A stretch of DNA of 64,000 nt from Paraburkholderia sabiae (lineage in GTDB: Bacteria; Pseudomonadota; Gammaproteobacteria; Burkholderiales; Burkholderiaceae): contig NZ_CP125295.1 in NCBI RefSeq assembly GCF_030412785.1, forward strand, positions 4,092,001 through 4,156,000. The letters are read 5' to 3'. Shown here one piece after another: positions 9,318 to 18,692 of this stretch (position 1 is the stretch's first letter; the number at the start of each line of letters is the position of its first letter). The notes under the pieces were generated by a model, which saw only the letters and a program-made list of their open reading frames with translations, was not told the origin of the DNA and made no database searches. Made by a program: the position numbers and the translations under genes.

Positions 9318-12300
9318 ATGTTGCAAATGTCCCGTCGCCAGTTTCTGAAGGTGACGGCGAGCACGCTAGCCGGATCGAGCCTGGCCCTGATGGGCTTCTC
9401 GCCGGAGCCCGCGCTTGCCGAAGTCCGGCAGTACAAACTGGCTCGCACTACCGAAACGCGCAACACGTGTCCTTATTGCTCAGTCGGCTGCGGCATCCTG
9501 ATGTACGGCCTCGGCGACGGCGCGAAGAACGCGACGGCCAGCATCATCCATATTGAAGGCGACCCGGATCACCCGGTCAATCGCGGCACGCTGTGCCCGA
9601 AGGGTGCGAGCCTCATCGACTTCATTCACAGCCCGAGCCGCCTGAAGTATCCCGAGTATCGCGCCGCCGGTTCCGACCAGTGGCAACGCATCTCGTGGAA
9701 CGACGCGCTCGACCGCATCGCGAAGCTGATGAAGGAAGACCGCGACGCGAACTTCGTCGAAAGCACGCCCGACGGCAAGAAGGTCAACCGCTGGCTGACC
9801 ACGGGCATGCTCGCGGCGTCGGCGGGCAGCAACGAGGTCGGCTATCTGACGCACAAGGTCATCCGCAGTACGGGGATGCTCGCGTTCGACAATCAGGCGC
9901 GTGTCTGACATGGCCCGACGGTGGCAGGTCTTGCCCCGACGTTTGGCCGTGGAGCGATGACGAACCATTGGGTCGACATCAAGAACGCGGACGTGATTCT
10001 CGTGATGGGCGGCAATGCAGCCGAGGCGCACCCGTGCGGTTTCAAATGGGTCACCGAGGCGAAGGCGCACAACAAGGCGAAGCTGATGGTCGTCGATCCG
10101 CGCTTCACGCGCACGGCGTCGATCGCGGACTTCTATGCGCCGATCCGCACGGGCACGGACATCGCGTTCCTGGGCGGCGTGATCAACTATCTGCTGACCA
10201 ACGACAAGATCCAGCACGAGTACGTGAAGAACTACACGGACTTCGCGTTCATCGTCCGTGAAGACTTTGCGTTCAACGACGGCATCTATTCGGGTTACGA
10301 CGAAAAGGCGCACAAGTACACGGACAAATCGTCGTGGGATTACGAGCGCGGCGACGACGGTTTCGTCAAGGTGGACATGTCGCTGCAGAATCCGCGCTGC
10401 GTGTACAACCTGCTGAAACAGCACTATTCGCGCTACACGGCGGAGATGGTCGAGAAGACCTGCGGCACGCCGAAGGACAAGTTCCTGCATGTCTGCGAGA
10501 CGCTCGCGAGCACCGCGACGCCTGGCCGCGCGGGCACCATTCTGTACGCGCTCGGCTGGACGCATCATTCGATCGGCGCGCAGATGATCCGCACGGGCGC
10601 GATGGTGCAGCTGCTGCTGGGCAATATCGGCATTGCGGGCGGCGGCATGAACGCGCTGCGCGGGCACTCGAACATCCAGGGGCTGACGGACCTCGGGCTG
10701 ATGTCGAATCTGCTGACGGGCTATATGACGCTGCCGAACGAGCCCGAACAGGACTTCGACGGCTACATCAAGATTCGCGCGTCGCAGCCGTTGCGTCCGA
10801 ACCAGTTGAGCTACTGGAAGAACTATCGCGCGTTCTTCGTCAGCATGATGAAGTCGTGGTGGGGCGACGCCGCGACGGCAGACAACAACTGGGGCTACGA
10901 CTATCTGCCGAAGCTCGACAAGCCGTACGACCTGCTGCAAACCATCGAGCTGATGAATCAAGGCAAGATGAACGGCTACATCTGCCAGGGCTTCAATCCG
11001 CTCGCGGCGGCGCCGAACAAGGGCAAGACGAGCGTCAGTCTCGCGAAGCTGAAGTGGCTCGTCATCATGGATCCGCTCGCCACCGAAACCTCCGAGTTCT
11101 GGAAAAACCACGGCGAGTACAACGACGTCGATTCGTCGAAGATCCAGACGGAAGTGTTCCGTCTGCCGACTACCTGCTTCGCCGAAGAACGCGGCTCGCT
11201 CGTCAGTTCTAGCCGCGTGTTGCAATGGCACTGGCAAGGCGTGGAAGGACCGGGCGAAGCGCGCAGCGATCTCGAGATCATGTCGGGCCTCTTCCTGCGC
11301 ATGCGCAAGGCGTACAAGGAACAGGGCGGCAAGTATCCCGATCCGATCGTCAATCTGACGTGGCCGTACGCGCATCCCGACAGCCCGACGCCCGAAGAGG
11401 TCGCGATGGAGTACAACGGCCGCGCGCTCGCCGATCTGCCCGATCCGAAGGATGCATCGAAAGTGCTGGTGAAAAAGGGCGATCAGCTTGCCGGCTTCGC
11501 GCAGCTAAAGGACGACGGCTCCACGGCGAGCGGCTGCTGGATCTTCTGCGGATCGTGGACCCAGAACGGCAACCAGATGGGCCGGCGCGACAACAGCGAT
11601 CCGACGGGTATCGGTCAGACGTTGAACTGGGCGTGGGCCTGGCCCGCGAACCGGCGCGTGCTGTACAACCGCGCATCGTGCGATCTGAACGGCAAGCCGT
11701 TCGACCCGAAACGAAAGCTGATCGCGTGGAACGGTGCGAGCTGGAGCGGCACCGACATTCCCGACTTCAAGCTCGACGAGCCGCCCGAAAACGGCATGGG
11801 TCCGTTCATCATGAATCCGGAGGGCGTCGCGCGTTTCTTTGCACGCGACGGGATGAACGAAGGTCCGTTCCCCGAGCACTACGAGCCGTTCGAAACGCCG
11901 CTCGGCTACAACACGTTCCATCCGAACAATCCGGCGGCGACCAGCAACCCGGCGGCGCGCGTGTTCCCGGACGACCGCAAGGCGTTCGGCAAGGCGGCCG
12001 ATTTCCCGCATACGGCGACCACCTATCGTCTGACGGAACACTTCCACTTCTGGACCAAGCACGCGCGTCTGAACGCGATCATCCAGCCGCAGCAGTTCGT
12101 CGAAATCGGCGAGGACCTCGCGAAGCAGATCGGCGTGGTGGCGGGCGATCGCGTGAAAGTGTCGAGCAATCGCGGACACATCATCGCGGTCGCCGTGGTC
12201 ACGAAGCGGATCAAGCCGCTGATGATCGACGGCAAGAAGGTGCAGACCGTGGGCGTGCCGCTGCATTGGGGCTTCAAGGGGCTCACCAAGCCGGGCTACA

Positions 12301-12389
12301 TCACCAACACGTTGACGCCTGTCGTGGCCGACGCGAATTCGCAGACACCGGAATTCAAGTCGTTCCTCGTGAAGGTCGAAAAGGCATAG
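9318..12389 (+). CDS. fdnG: Formate dehydrogenase-N/O major subunit, selenoprotein
   Basis: 1023-aa molybdopterin enzyme that oxidises formate in the periplasm and passes electrons through FdnH and FdnI to quinone. The twin-arginine signal is SRRQFLKV, followed by a 4Fe-4S motif beginning [11 protein letters not shown]. The reading frame contains a TGA at 9906-9908 in the context NQARV-U-HGPTV, the conserved selenocysteine site (residue 197), so the two open halves (to 9905 and from 9909) are one gene. Start ATG 9318 follows GAGAGG; in-frame starts upstream lack the Tat context. The operon continues with fdnH 10 nt downstream. fdnG and fdoG cannot be told apart by sequence here. Confidence 0.95.
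9906..9937 (+). promoter_or_regulatory. SECIS element and selenocysteine UGA of fdnG
   Basis: UGA at 9906-9908 followed by a hairpin whose upper stem GGCA/TGCC (9923-9926 with 9932-9935) closes the loop GGTCT. A single unpaired T at 9922 sits below it, and GG/CC pairs (9920-9921 with 9936-9937) continue the stem. Counting the UGA as 1-3, the bulged U is position 17, exactly as in the Escherichia coli fdhF/fdnG element recognised by SelB. Confidence 0.92.
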
Positions 12390-12399
12390 GGGAGGCGCC

Positions 12400-13338
12400 A
12401 TGGCATTTCAATCGCTGGACATCAAACGCCTCTCCGCCACGACGGTGCAGCCCACGTCCGTGCGCGAGCCGGTGACGGGCACGGTCGCGAAGCTGATCGA
12501 CGTGACCAAGTGCATCGGCTGCAAGGCGTGTCAGACGGCGTGCATGGAGTGGAACGACCTGCGCGACGACATCGGCACGACGACGGGCATCTACGACAAC
12601 CCGCGCGATCTCGACGAGCATTCGTGGACGGTGATGCGCTACACGGAGTACGAGAACCCGAAAGGCGATCTCGAATGGCTGATCCGCAAGGACGGTTGCA
12701 TGCACTGCGAAGATCCCGGCTGTCTGAAGGCGTGTCCGTCGCCGGGCGCGATCGTGCAGTACACGAACGGCATCGTGGATTTCCACGAGGAAAACTGCAT
12801 CGGCTGCGGCTATTGCATTGCGGGTTGTCCGTTCAACATTCCGCGTCTGTCGAAGACGGATCATCGCGTGTACAAGTGCACGCTGTGCTCGGATCGCGTG
12901 GGCGTTGGCCAGGAGCCCGCGTGTGTGAAGACGTGTCCGACAGGCGCGATCGTGTTCGGCACCAAGGTCGACATGATCCAGCACGCGGAAGAACGCATCG
13001 CGGACCTGAAGGAGCGCGGCTTCGAGAAGGCCGGTTTGTACGACCCTCAAGGCGTGGGCGGCACGCACGTGATGTATGTGCTGCATCATGCGGACAAGCC
13101 GTCGCTGTACAACGGCTTGCCCGACGATCCGCACATCAGCCCGTTCGTGAAGCTGTGGAAAGGCGTCGCCAAACCGCTTGCCGTCGCGGCGATGGCGATC
13201 ACCGCGCTGGCGGGCTTCTTCCACTACACGCGCGTCGGCCCGAACGAGGTATCGGAAGAAGACGAAGACGCCGCCCGCAACGCCGCGCACGACATCCGCG
13301 AACGCCGTGAGAACAAGCCCGAGGAGCCCGTGAAATGA
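12400..13338 (+). CDS. fdnH: Formate dehydrogenase-N/O iron-sulfur subunit
   Basis: 312-aa electron-transfer subunit with four Cys clusters for 4Fe-4S centres: [12 protein letters not shown] near residue 37, [14 protein letters not shown] near 100, [13 protein letters not shown] near 130 and [15 protein letters not shown] near 160. A single C-terminal membrane helix ([18 protein letters not shown]) anchors it beside FdnI. GGGGAGG precedes the start, 10 nt after fdnG. The last four bases overlap fdnI (ATGA), showing translational coupling. Confidence 0.95.
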   Translation: MAFQSLDIKRLSATTVQPTSVREPVTGTVAKLIDVTKCIGCKACQTACMEWNDLRDDIGTTTGIYDNPRDLDEHSWTVMRYTEYENPKGDLEWLIRKDGCMHCEDPGCLKACPSPGAIVQYTNGIVDFHEENCIGCGYCIAGCPFNIPRLSKTDHRVYKCTLCSDRVGVGQEPACVKTCPTGAIVFGTKVDMIQHAEERIADLKERGFEKAGLYDPQGVGGTHVMYVLHHADKPSLYNGLPDDPHISPFVKLWKGVAKPLAVAAMAITALAGFFHYTRVGPNEVSEEDEDAARNAAHDIRERRENKPEEPVK

Positions 13339-13970
13339 GACATCATCGGCAAGACAACCCGGAACTGATTGAGCGCTACACGCCGAACGAGCGCACGAAT
13401 CACTGGATCACGGCGATCACGTTTGTTTTGCTCGCGCTGTCAGGGCTCGCGATGTTTCATCCGTCGATGTTCTGGCTCTCTGCGCTTTTCGGCGGCGGGC
13501 AATGGACGCGCATCCTGCATCCGTTCGTCGGCATCGTGATGTTCGTGTCGTTCATGATTCTTGCGCTGCGCTTCTGGCATCACAACTATCTCGACGCCGA
13601 CGATCGCCAATGGCTGCGTCAGATGAACGACGTGCTGATGAATCGCGAAGACCGACTGCCCGAAATCGGCAAATACAACGCCGGGCAGAAGCTGCTGTTC
13701 TTCGTGCTGGTGCTATGTCTGCTGCTGTTGCTGCTGAGCGGCATCGTCATCTGGCGCGCGTATTTCGCCTTCTATTTCCCGATCGAAGTGGTGCGCGTCG
13801 CCGCCGTGATTCACGCGATCAGTGCGTTCGTGCTGATCTGCAGCATCATCGTGCATATCTATGCGGCGCTGTGGGTGAAGGGTTCGATTAGCGCAATGGT
13901 GCGCGGCACGGTGACGTTGGGCTGGGCGCGCAAGCATCATCCGAAGTGGTTCCGCGAAAGCATCAAGTGA
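13335..13970 (+). CDS. fdnI: Formate dehydrogenase-N/O cytochrome b556 subunit
   Basis: 211-aa membrane subunit with four hydrophobic helices (about residues 20-45, 55-78, 115-140 and 150-175). It binds two b haems and delivers electrons from FdnH to quinone. Candidate His ligands lie in [24 protein letters not shown] and [10 protein letters not shown]. It starts inside the fdnH stop (ATGA overlap). A 9-bp GC hairpin at 13980-14005 follows the stop but has no T-run. Confidence 0.93.
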   Translation: MRHHRQDNPELIERYTPNERTNHWITAITFVLLALSGLAMFHPSMFWLSALFGGGQWTRILHPFVGIVMFVSFMILALRFWHHNYLDADDRQWLRQMNDVLMNREDRLPEIGKYNAGQKLLFFVLVLCLLLLLLSGIVIWRAYFAFYFPIEVVRVAAVIHAISAFVLICSIIVHIYAALWVKGSISAMVRGTVTLGWARKHHPKWFRESIK

Positions 13971-14066
13971 CATTCGAACGGCGCGCGCACGGGTTGGCGC
14001 GCGCCGCTCGCGCTTATCTGCTACTGTTGACGCCATGTCCGTTCTGAACGTCAGGAACCTGAATTG

Positions 14067-14996
14067 GTGCAACGCATTCTGGATCCCGGCCAGATCGAAT
14101 CGCTCGATCATTCGGCCATTCCGCGCCTGCGCATGCCGGAGCGCGCCGCGCATTTCTCGACGCGTGCCGCGCGGCTTCGCCAGTTGGCGGGTGCGAGCCC
14201 GATCGGCGGCTATGTCAGGCTGATGGCCGCGCTCGCCGATGCGCAGCAGCAGACGCTCGCGCAGATCAGCGCGACGATGCCTTCCGACGAATCGATTGCG
14301 CTCGCGCAGCAGCATTCGATGCCTATCGTCCCTGCAACCACGCCCGAGCGCGATCCATTATGGCGCGACGTGTTGCAACGTCTGCTCGATCGCGTCGAAG
14401 CGGCGGGACTGGTGACGCCTGTTCTCGCGCGAGTGATTGACGGCTTGCGCGTGAAGAGCGCGCAGGAACTCGACGCGCTCGCCGATGCCGTCGTCGCGCT
14501 GCGCTTCAACGAAGTCGAGCCGTCGTCCGCGCCGTTCGTGATGGCGGCGCTGCAGGTGGTGTGGACGGACATCGCGAGCCGCATCGATGCGCGTGCCGTG
14601 CCGTATCTGGACACGCCCGGCGCATGTCCCGTTTGCGGCACGCCGCCCGTGGCGAGCATCGTGCGGGTCGGCGGACAGTTCTCGGGTTATCGCTATCTGC
14701 AATGCGCATTGTGCTCGACGGAGTACCACGTCGTGCGCGTCAAATGCTCGAATTGCGATTCCACGAAAGGCATTGCGTATCACGGCATCGAGGGCGGCAG
14801 CGAAGCGCTCAAGGCCGAATCGTGCGACGAGTGCCACACGTATCGCAAGATCGGCTATCAGGAGAAAGACTACGACTTCGAGCCGCTGGCCGACGATCTC
14901 GCGAGCCTCACGCTTGACCTGCTGATGAACGAAGCCGGCTACCGGCGCAGCAGTCCGAATCCGTTGTTGTGGCCGGAAGTGGCGTCGGACGAGTGA
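14067..14996 (+). CDS. fdhE: Formate dehydrogenase accessory protein FdhE
   Basis: 309-aa cytoplasmic maturation factor required for active membrane-bound formate dehydrogenase. The C-terminal half has the rubredoxin-like Cys pairs CPVC, CALC, CSNC and CDEC, spaced as in FdhE. The start is GTG 14067, or the adjacent TTG 14064; AGGAA at 14053-14057 fits either. It follows fdnI by about 95 nt and precedes selA by 15 nt, grouping enzyme, maturation factor and selenocysteine machinery. Confidence 0.9.
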   Translation: MQRILDPGQIESLDHSAIPRLRMPERAAHFSTRAARLRQLAGASPIGGYVRLMAALADAQQQTLAQISATMPSDESIALAQQHSMPIVPATTPERDPLWRDVLQRLLDRVEAAGLVTPVLARVIDGLRVKSAQELDALADAVVALRFNEVEPSSAPFVMAALQVVWTDIASRIDARAVPYLDTPGACPVCGTPPVASIVRVGGQFSGYRYLQCALCSTEYHVVRVKCSNCDSTKGIAYHGIEGGSEALKAESCDECHTYRKIGYQEKDYDFEPLADDLASLTLDLLMNEAGYRRSSPNPLLWPEVASDE

Positions 14997-15011
14997 ACGG
15001 GGGACGCAAGC

Positions 15012-16457
15012 GTGAGCGAAGTGTCGGGCAATGAGACTGGCAAGGACATACGCGCATTGCTGGCACGAGTGCCGGCCGTCGAACGCGTGCTTTCGTCGTT
15101 GGCGGCTCAGCGTTTGATCGGCGAATATGGCCACACGCAGGTTGTCGACGCAATCCGCGCCGCAACCGAAACGCTACGGCGCGATTTGCTCTCAGGCGTT
15201 TCGTTCGATGATTCATTCGACTTCGAAGCGAAGCTCGCCGACGACGCAGCGCGCGTACTGTCCGAGCGATCGCGGCCTAATCTGCGGGCCGTGTTCAATC
15301 TGACGGGCACGGTGCTGCACACGAATCTCGGGCGCGCGCTGCTGCCCGACGAAGCCGTGCGCGCTGTCATTGAAGCGCTCACGCGTCCAATGAACCTCGA
15401 GTTCAATCTCGCTACGGGCAGTCGCGGCGACCGCGACGATCTGATTGACGGCCTCATCGGCGAACTCACGGGCGCGAAGGCGGCGACCGTCGTCAACAAC
15501 AACGCGGCTGCCGTGCTGCTGACGCTGTCGGCGCTCGCGTCGAAGAAAGAAGTGGTGGTGTCGCGCGGCGAACTGGTTGAGATAGGCGGCGCGTTCCGCA
15601 TTCCCGACATCATGTCGCGCGCGGGCGCGAAGCTGCGCGAAATCGGCACGACGAACCGCACGCATCTGAAGGATTACGACGAAGCGATCAACGCGCGCAC
15701 GGCGTTGCTGATGAAGGTGCATTGCAGCAACTATGCAATCGAAGGCTTCACCAAAAGCGTATCCGTCGATGAAGTCGCGCAACTCGCACATGCTCGCGGC
15801 TTGCCGATGGCGGTCGATCTCGGCAGCGGCACGCTGGTCGATCTCGCGCAGTTCGGTTTGCCGACCGAGCCGACCGTGCGCGAGACCGTCGCGGCAGGCG
15901 CCGATCTCGTCACGTTCAGCGGCGACAAGCTGCTCGGCGGGCCGCAGGCGGGTCTGATCGTCGGGCGCGCGGAGTTGATCCGCAAGATCAAGAAGCATCC
16001 ATTGAAGCGCGCGCTGCGCGTCGGCAAGCTGACGCTCGCGGCGCTCGAACCCGTGTTGCAGCTGTATCGCGCGCCTGAACTGCTGCGCGAGCGGCTCACT
16101 ACATTGCGTCTTTTGACGCGTCCTTCAGCCGATATGCAAGCCCAGGCTTCACGCGTGCAGGATGTGTTGCAACGTGCTCTCGGCGACGCATACAGCGTGA
16201 CCGCCGAGCCGATGATGAGCCAGATCGGCAGCGGCGCATTGCCCGTCGATCAGTTGCCGAGCTTCGGCCTCGTGATACGCAATGCGTCGGGCAAGCGTGG
16301 CGGTCGCGCGCTGATGAAGCTGGAAGAAGCGCTGCGTGCGTTGCCACGTCCCGTGATCGGACGCATTGCCGACGATGCGCTGCGCCTCGATCTGCGCTGC
16401 CTGGAAAGTACTGACGAAGCCGCGTTCATCGAGCAATGCGCGGAGCTGCGAATATGA
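15012..16457 (+). CDS. selA: L-seryl-tRNA(Sec) selenium transferase
   Basis: 481-aa PLP enzyme converting seryl-tRNA(Sec) to selenocysteyl-tRNA(Sec) with selenophosphate. Recognisable blocks are NLTGTVLHTNLGRALLP, NNNAAAVLLTL and the PLP-lysine segment TFSGDKLLGGPQAGL. GTG start at 15012. The stop overlaps the selB start (ATGA at 16454-16457), so the two are translated together. Length matches the family (about 460-480 aa). Confidence 0.96.
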   Translation: MSEVSGNETGKDIRALLARVPAVERVLSSLAAQRLIGEYGHTQVVDAIRAATETLRRDLLSGVSFDDSFDFEAKLADDAARVLSERSRPNLRAVFNLTGTVLHTNLGRALLPDEAVRAVIEALTRPMNLEFNLATGSRGDRDDLIDGLIGELTGAKAATVVNNNAAAVLLTLSALASKKEVVVSRGELVEIGGAFRIPDIMSRAGAKLREIGTTNRTHLKDYDEAINARTALLMKVHCSNYAIEGFTKSVSVDEVAQLAHARGLPMAVDLGSGTLVDLAQFGLPTEPTVRETVAAGADLVTFSGDKLLGGPQAGLIVGRAELIRKIKKHPLKRALRVGKLTLAALEPVLQLYRAPELLRERLTTLRLLTRPSADMQAQASRVQDVLQRALGDAYSVTAEPMMSQIGSGALPVDQLPSFGLVIRNASGKRGGRALMKLEEALRALPRPVIGRIADDALRLDLRCLESTDEAAFIEQCAELRI

Positions 16458-18394
16458 TCGTCGGCACGGCGGGCCACATCGATCACGGCAAGACGACGCT
16501 GGTGCGCGCACTGACGGGCGTCGATACCGACCGTCTGAAAGAGGAGAAGGCGCGCGGCATTTCGATCGAACTCGGCTACGCGTACACGCCGCTCGACAAT
16601 GGCGACGTGCTCGGCATGATCGACGTGCCGGGCCACGAGAAACTCGTGCATACGATGGCGGCGGGCGCGTGCGGCATCGACTATGCGCTGCTCGTGATCG
16701 CCGCCGACGACGGCATCATGCCGCAAACGCGCGAGCATCTCGCGATCCTGCAACTGCTCGGCGTCACGCGCGGCGCGATTGCGTTGACGAAGACGGATCG
16801 CGTGGACGCTGCGCGTATTTCGCTGGTGCGCGACGAGATTCGCGCGTGGCTCGCGCCGACGCCCTTCGTCGAAGCACCTATCTTCGAAACGAACGCCACC
16901 GCTTCCGACGACGCAGGCGTGCGCGCGCTATCGCAGCATCTGCGCGATGCGGCTGTCACGTGGCGTGCGCGTCGTGACGACGGATTGTTCCGGCTGGCCA
17001 TCGATCGCGTATTCACCTTGACGGGGCAGGGCACGATCGTGACGGGCACCGTGTTCGCCGGACGCGTCGCGACGGGCGACACGTTGATGCTCGAACCCGC
17101 GCAACATCCGGTGCGCGTGCGCAGCATCCATGCGCAAAACCGCGCCGCCGATGTGGGCCGTGCAGGACAGCGCTGTGCGCTCAATCTCGCGGGCATCGAC
17201 AAGGACGCGATCTCGCGCGGCGACTGGATCGTCGATGCGCGGCTCGCACAACCCGGCGAACGGCTCGACGTCGAACTGACGCTGCTCGCGGATGCGGACA
17301 TCACGTTGCAGCATTGGGCGCCGCTGCATGTGCATATCGGTACGCTGCATCGCGTGGCGCATGTCGCGCTGCTCGACGGCGACACGCTCGCTGCGGGATG
17401 CTCGGCGCGTGTGCAACTGGTGTTCGACGCGCCCGTTTGCGCGATGCCCGGCGACCGCTTTATCGTGCGTAATGCGCAGGCGACGCGCACGGTCGGCGGC
17501 GGACGCGTGCTCGATCCGTTCGGGCCGCCGCGCAAGCGCAGGACAGCGGAGCGGCGTGCGTGGCTCGATGCGTTGCGCACGTGGCTCGACGAAGGCCGTT
17601 TGGCGCCGCTGCTGGATGAAGCGCCGCGCGGCGTGTCGCGTTCGATGCTGATGCAACTGACGGGCTTGCCCGCCGATGCGTTGCCGCTGCCCGCCGATGC
17701 CGAATCGATTCCATTGCACGGCAAGGATGCGGGCGATGCGATCGTCGTATTGCACAAGCACTGGGCGCGTTTGCGATCGAACGTGATGGCGGCGCTCGAT
17801 CAGTATCACGCGCGCTCACCCGACGAGCAGGGACCCGATGCGGCGCGTTTGCGGCGTATTGCAGCACCGCTGGTGCCGGACGCGATGTGGCGTGCGTTGA
17901 TCGATTCGCTCGTGAATGAAGGGGTAATCGCACGGAGCGGGCCGTGGCTGCATTTGCCGGGGCATTCCGTTGCGCTCGATTCGAACGAGCAGCGTATCGC
18001 CGATGCATTGCTGCCGTTGCTTGTGGCAGGCCGTTTCGATCCGCCGTGGGTGCGCGATCTCGCGAAGACGACGGGACAGCAGGAAGAGGCCGTGCGTCAG
18101 GTGCTGCGCAAGCTCGCGCGACAGGGCGACGTGTATCAGGTGGTTCGCGATCTGTTCTATTCGCGCGAGGTGGTGCATGAGCTTGCGCGGCTTATCGCCG
18201 GTATCGCGGACGGGCATGGCGGCGCGTTGGGTGCGTCGGCGTTTCGCGATGCGACGGGTCTGGGACGCAAACGCGCGATCCAGATTCTCGAGTTCTTCGA
18301 TCGCATCGGCTATACGCGCTTTCAACGCGATGTGCACTGGCTAAGACCGGATTCGCATTTGCGTGAGGCGCTGATGTGCGAGTCGGATGCGTAA
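16454..18394 (+). CDS. selB: Selenocysteine-specific elongation factor SelB
   Basis: 646-aa translation GTPase that brings selenocysteyl-tRNA to the ribosome at UGA codons bearing a SECIS. G-domain motifs: AGHIDHGKTTL (G1), DVPGHE (G3) and LTKTD (G4). EF-Tu-like beta-barrel domains occupy about 170-370. The C-terminal part has tandem winged-helix domains that bind the SECIS loop (RKLARQGDVYQVVRDLFYS and ATGLGRKRAIQILEFFDRIGYT). The ATG at 16454 is fixed by overlap with selA. Its partners selC and fdnG are in the same cluster. Confidence 0.96.
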   Translation: MIVGTAGHIDHGKTTLVRALTGVDTDRLKEEKARGISIELGYAYTPLDNGDVLGMIDVPGHEKLVHTMAAGACGIDYALLVIAADDGIMPQTREHLAILQLLGVTRGAIALTKTDRVDAARISLVRDEIRAWLAPTPFVEAPIFETNATASDDAGVRALSQHLRDAAVTWRARRDDGLFRLAIDRVFTLTGQGTIVTGTVFAGRVATGDTLMLEPAQHPVRVRSIHAQNRAADVGRAGQRCALNLAGIDKDAISRGDWIVDARLAQPGERLDVELTLLADADITLQHWAPLHVHIGTLHRVAHVALLDGDTLAAGCSARVQLVFDAPVCAMPGDRFIVRNAQATRTVGGGRVLDPFGPPRKRRTAERRAWLDALRTWLDEGRLAPLLDEAPRGVSRSMLMQLTGLPADALPLPADAESIPLHGKDAGDAIVVLHKHWARLRSNVMAALDQYHARSPDEQGPDAARLRRIAAPLVPDAMWRALIDSLVNEGVIARSGPWLHLPGHSVALDSNEQRIADALLPLLVAGRFDPPWVRDLAKTTGQQEEAVRQVLRKLARQGDVYQVVRDLFYSREVVHELARLIAGIADGHGGALGASAFRDATGLGRKRAIQILEFFDRIGYTRFQRDVHWLRPDSHLREALMCESDA

Positions 18395-18409
18395 AGTCGA
18401 ACCAATAGA

Positions 18410-18438
18410 TGACGCTGCTGTTTTGCGGCCGCTATAAT
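18410..18438 (+). promoter_or_regulatory. Candidate selC promoter
   Basis: Perfect TATAAT at 18433-18438 about 40 nt upstream of selC, with only a weak -35 (TGACGC, 17-nt spacing). It lies in the 84-nt gap between selB and selC, so selC can be transcribed separately from selB. Confidence 0.55.
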
Positions 18439-18478
18439 CGGCTGCGAATGAAATGTAGTACTGGTGCTGATCTTCAAC

Positions 18479-18574
18479 GGAAGGCATTCGTATCTGGTGG
18501 TGCGGCTGGGCTTCAAACCCAGTAGGGGGCGTCAGCCGCTCCCTGGTCGGTTCGACTCCGGCTGCCTTCCGCCA
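18479..18574 (+). tRNA. selC: tRNA-Sec (anticodon TCA)
   Basis: 96-nt tRNA with a long acceptor stem (GGAAGGCA at 18479-18486 with TGCCTTCC at 18563-18570), encoded GCCA tail at 18571-18574, anticodon TCA at 18513-18515 in an AACCCAG/CTGGGCT stem context, a very long variable arm and a TTCGA T-loop. Aligns by eye with the E. coli SelC tRNA. Decodes UGA in fdnG. The foreign tns operon starts right downstream. Confidence 0.96.
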
Positions 18575-18597
18575 CACGGCTTTTTAGCGCTTGGGGT

Positions 18598-18646
18598 AAC
18601 TCCTTGTGGAGTTCATCAATTAATGTCGTTTACGACACGAATTGAT
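18598..18646. repeat. Two adjacent palindromes downstream of selC; candidate transposon end or attachment site
   Basis: First palindrome: AACTCC (18598-18603) and GGAGTT (18608-18613) around TTGT. Second: outer arms ATCAATT (18615-18621) and AATTGAT (18640-18646), inner arms TGTCG (18624-18628) and CGACA (18633-18637) around TTTA. They lie 24 nt after the tRNA CCA and just before the tniQ stop. TGT...ACA motifs are typical of Tn7-like ends, so this may include the left end or TnsB sites; it could instead be a terminator-like structure without a T-run. Confidence 0.45.
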
Positions 18647-18692
18647 TGTTTTGCGGGGGCATGGCTGTCCGGATCCGGACTGATTGCGAAAA

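Noticed and set aside
9177..9908. Truncated formate dehydrogenase ending at a TGA
   Set aside because: The stop is the selenocysteine codon, with a proper SECIS and a continuing frame to 12389.
10334..11212. Plus-strand frame within fdnG
   Set aside because: Out-of-frame shadow of the selenoprotein, Arg-rich.
9480..11375. 631-codon minus-strand frame over fdnG
   Set aside because: Shadow frame created by codon bias, with no recognisable motif.
13980..14005. GC hairpin after fdnI as terminator
   Set aside because: A strong 9-bp stem is present but no T-run follows, so it is not called as a Rho-independent terminator.
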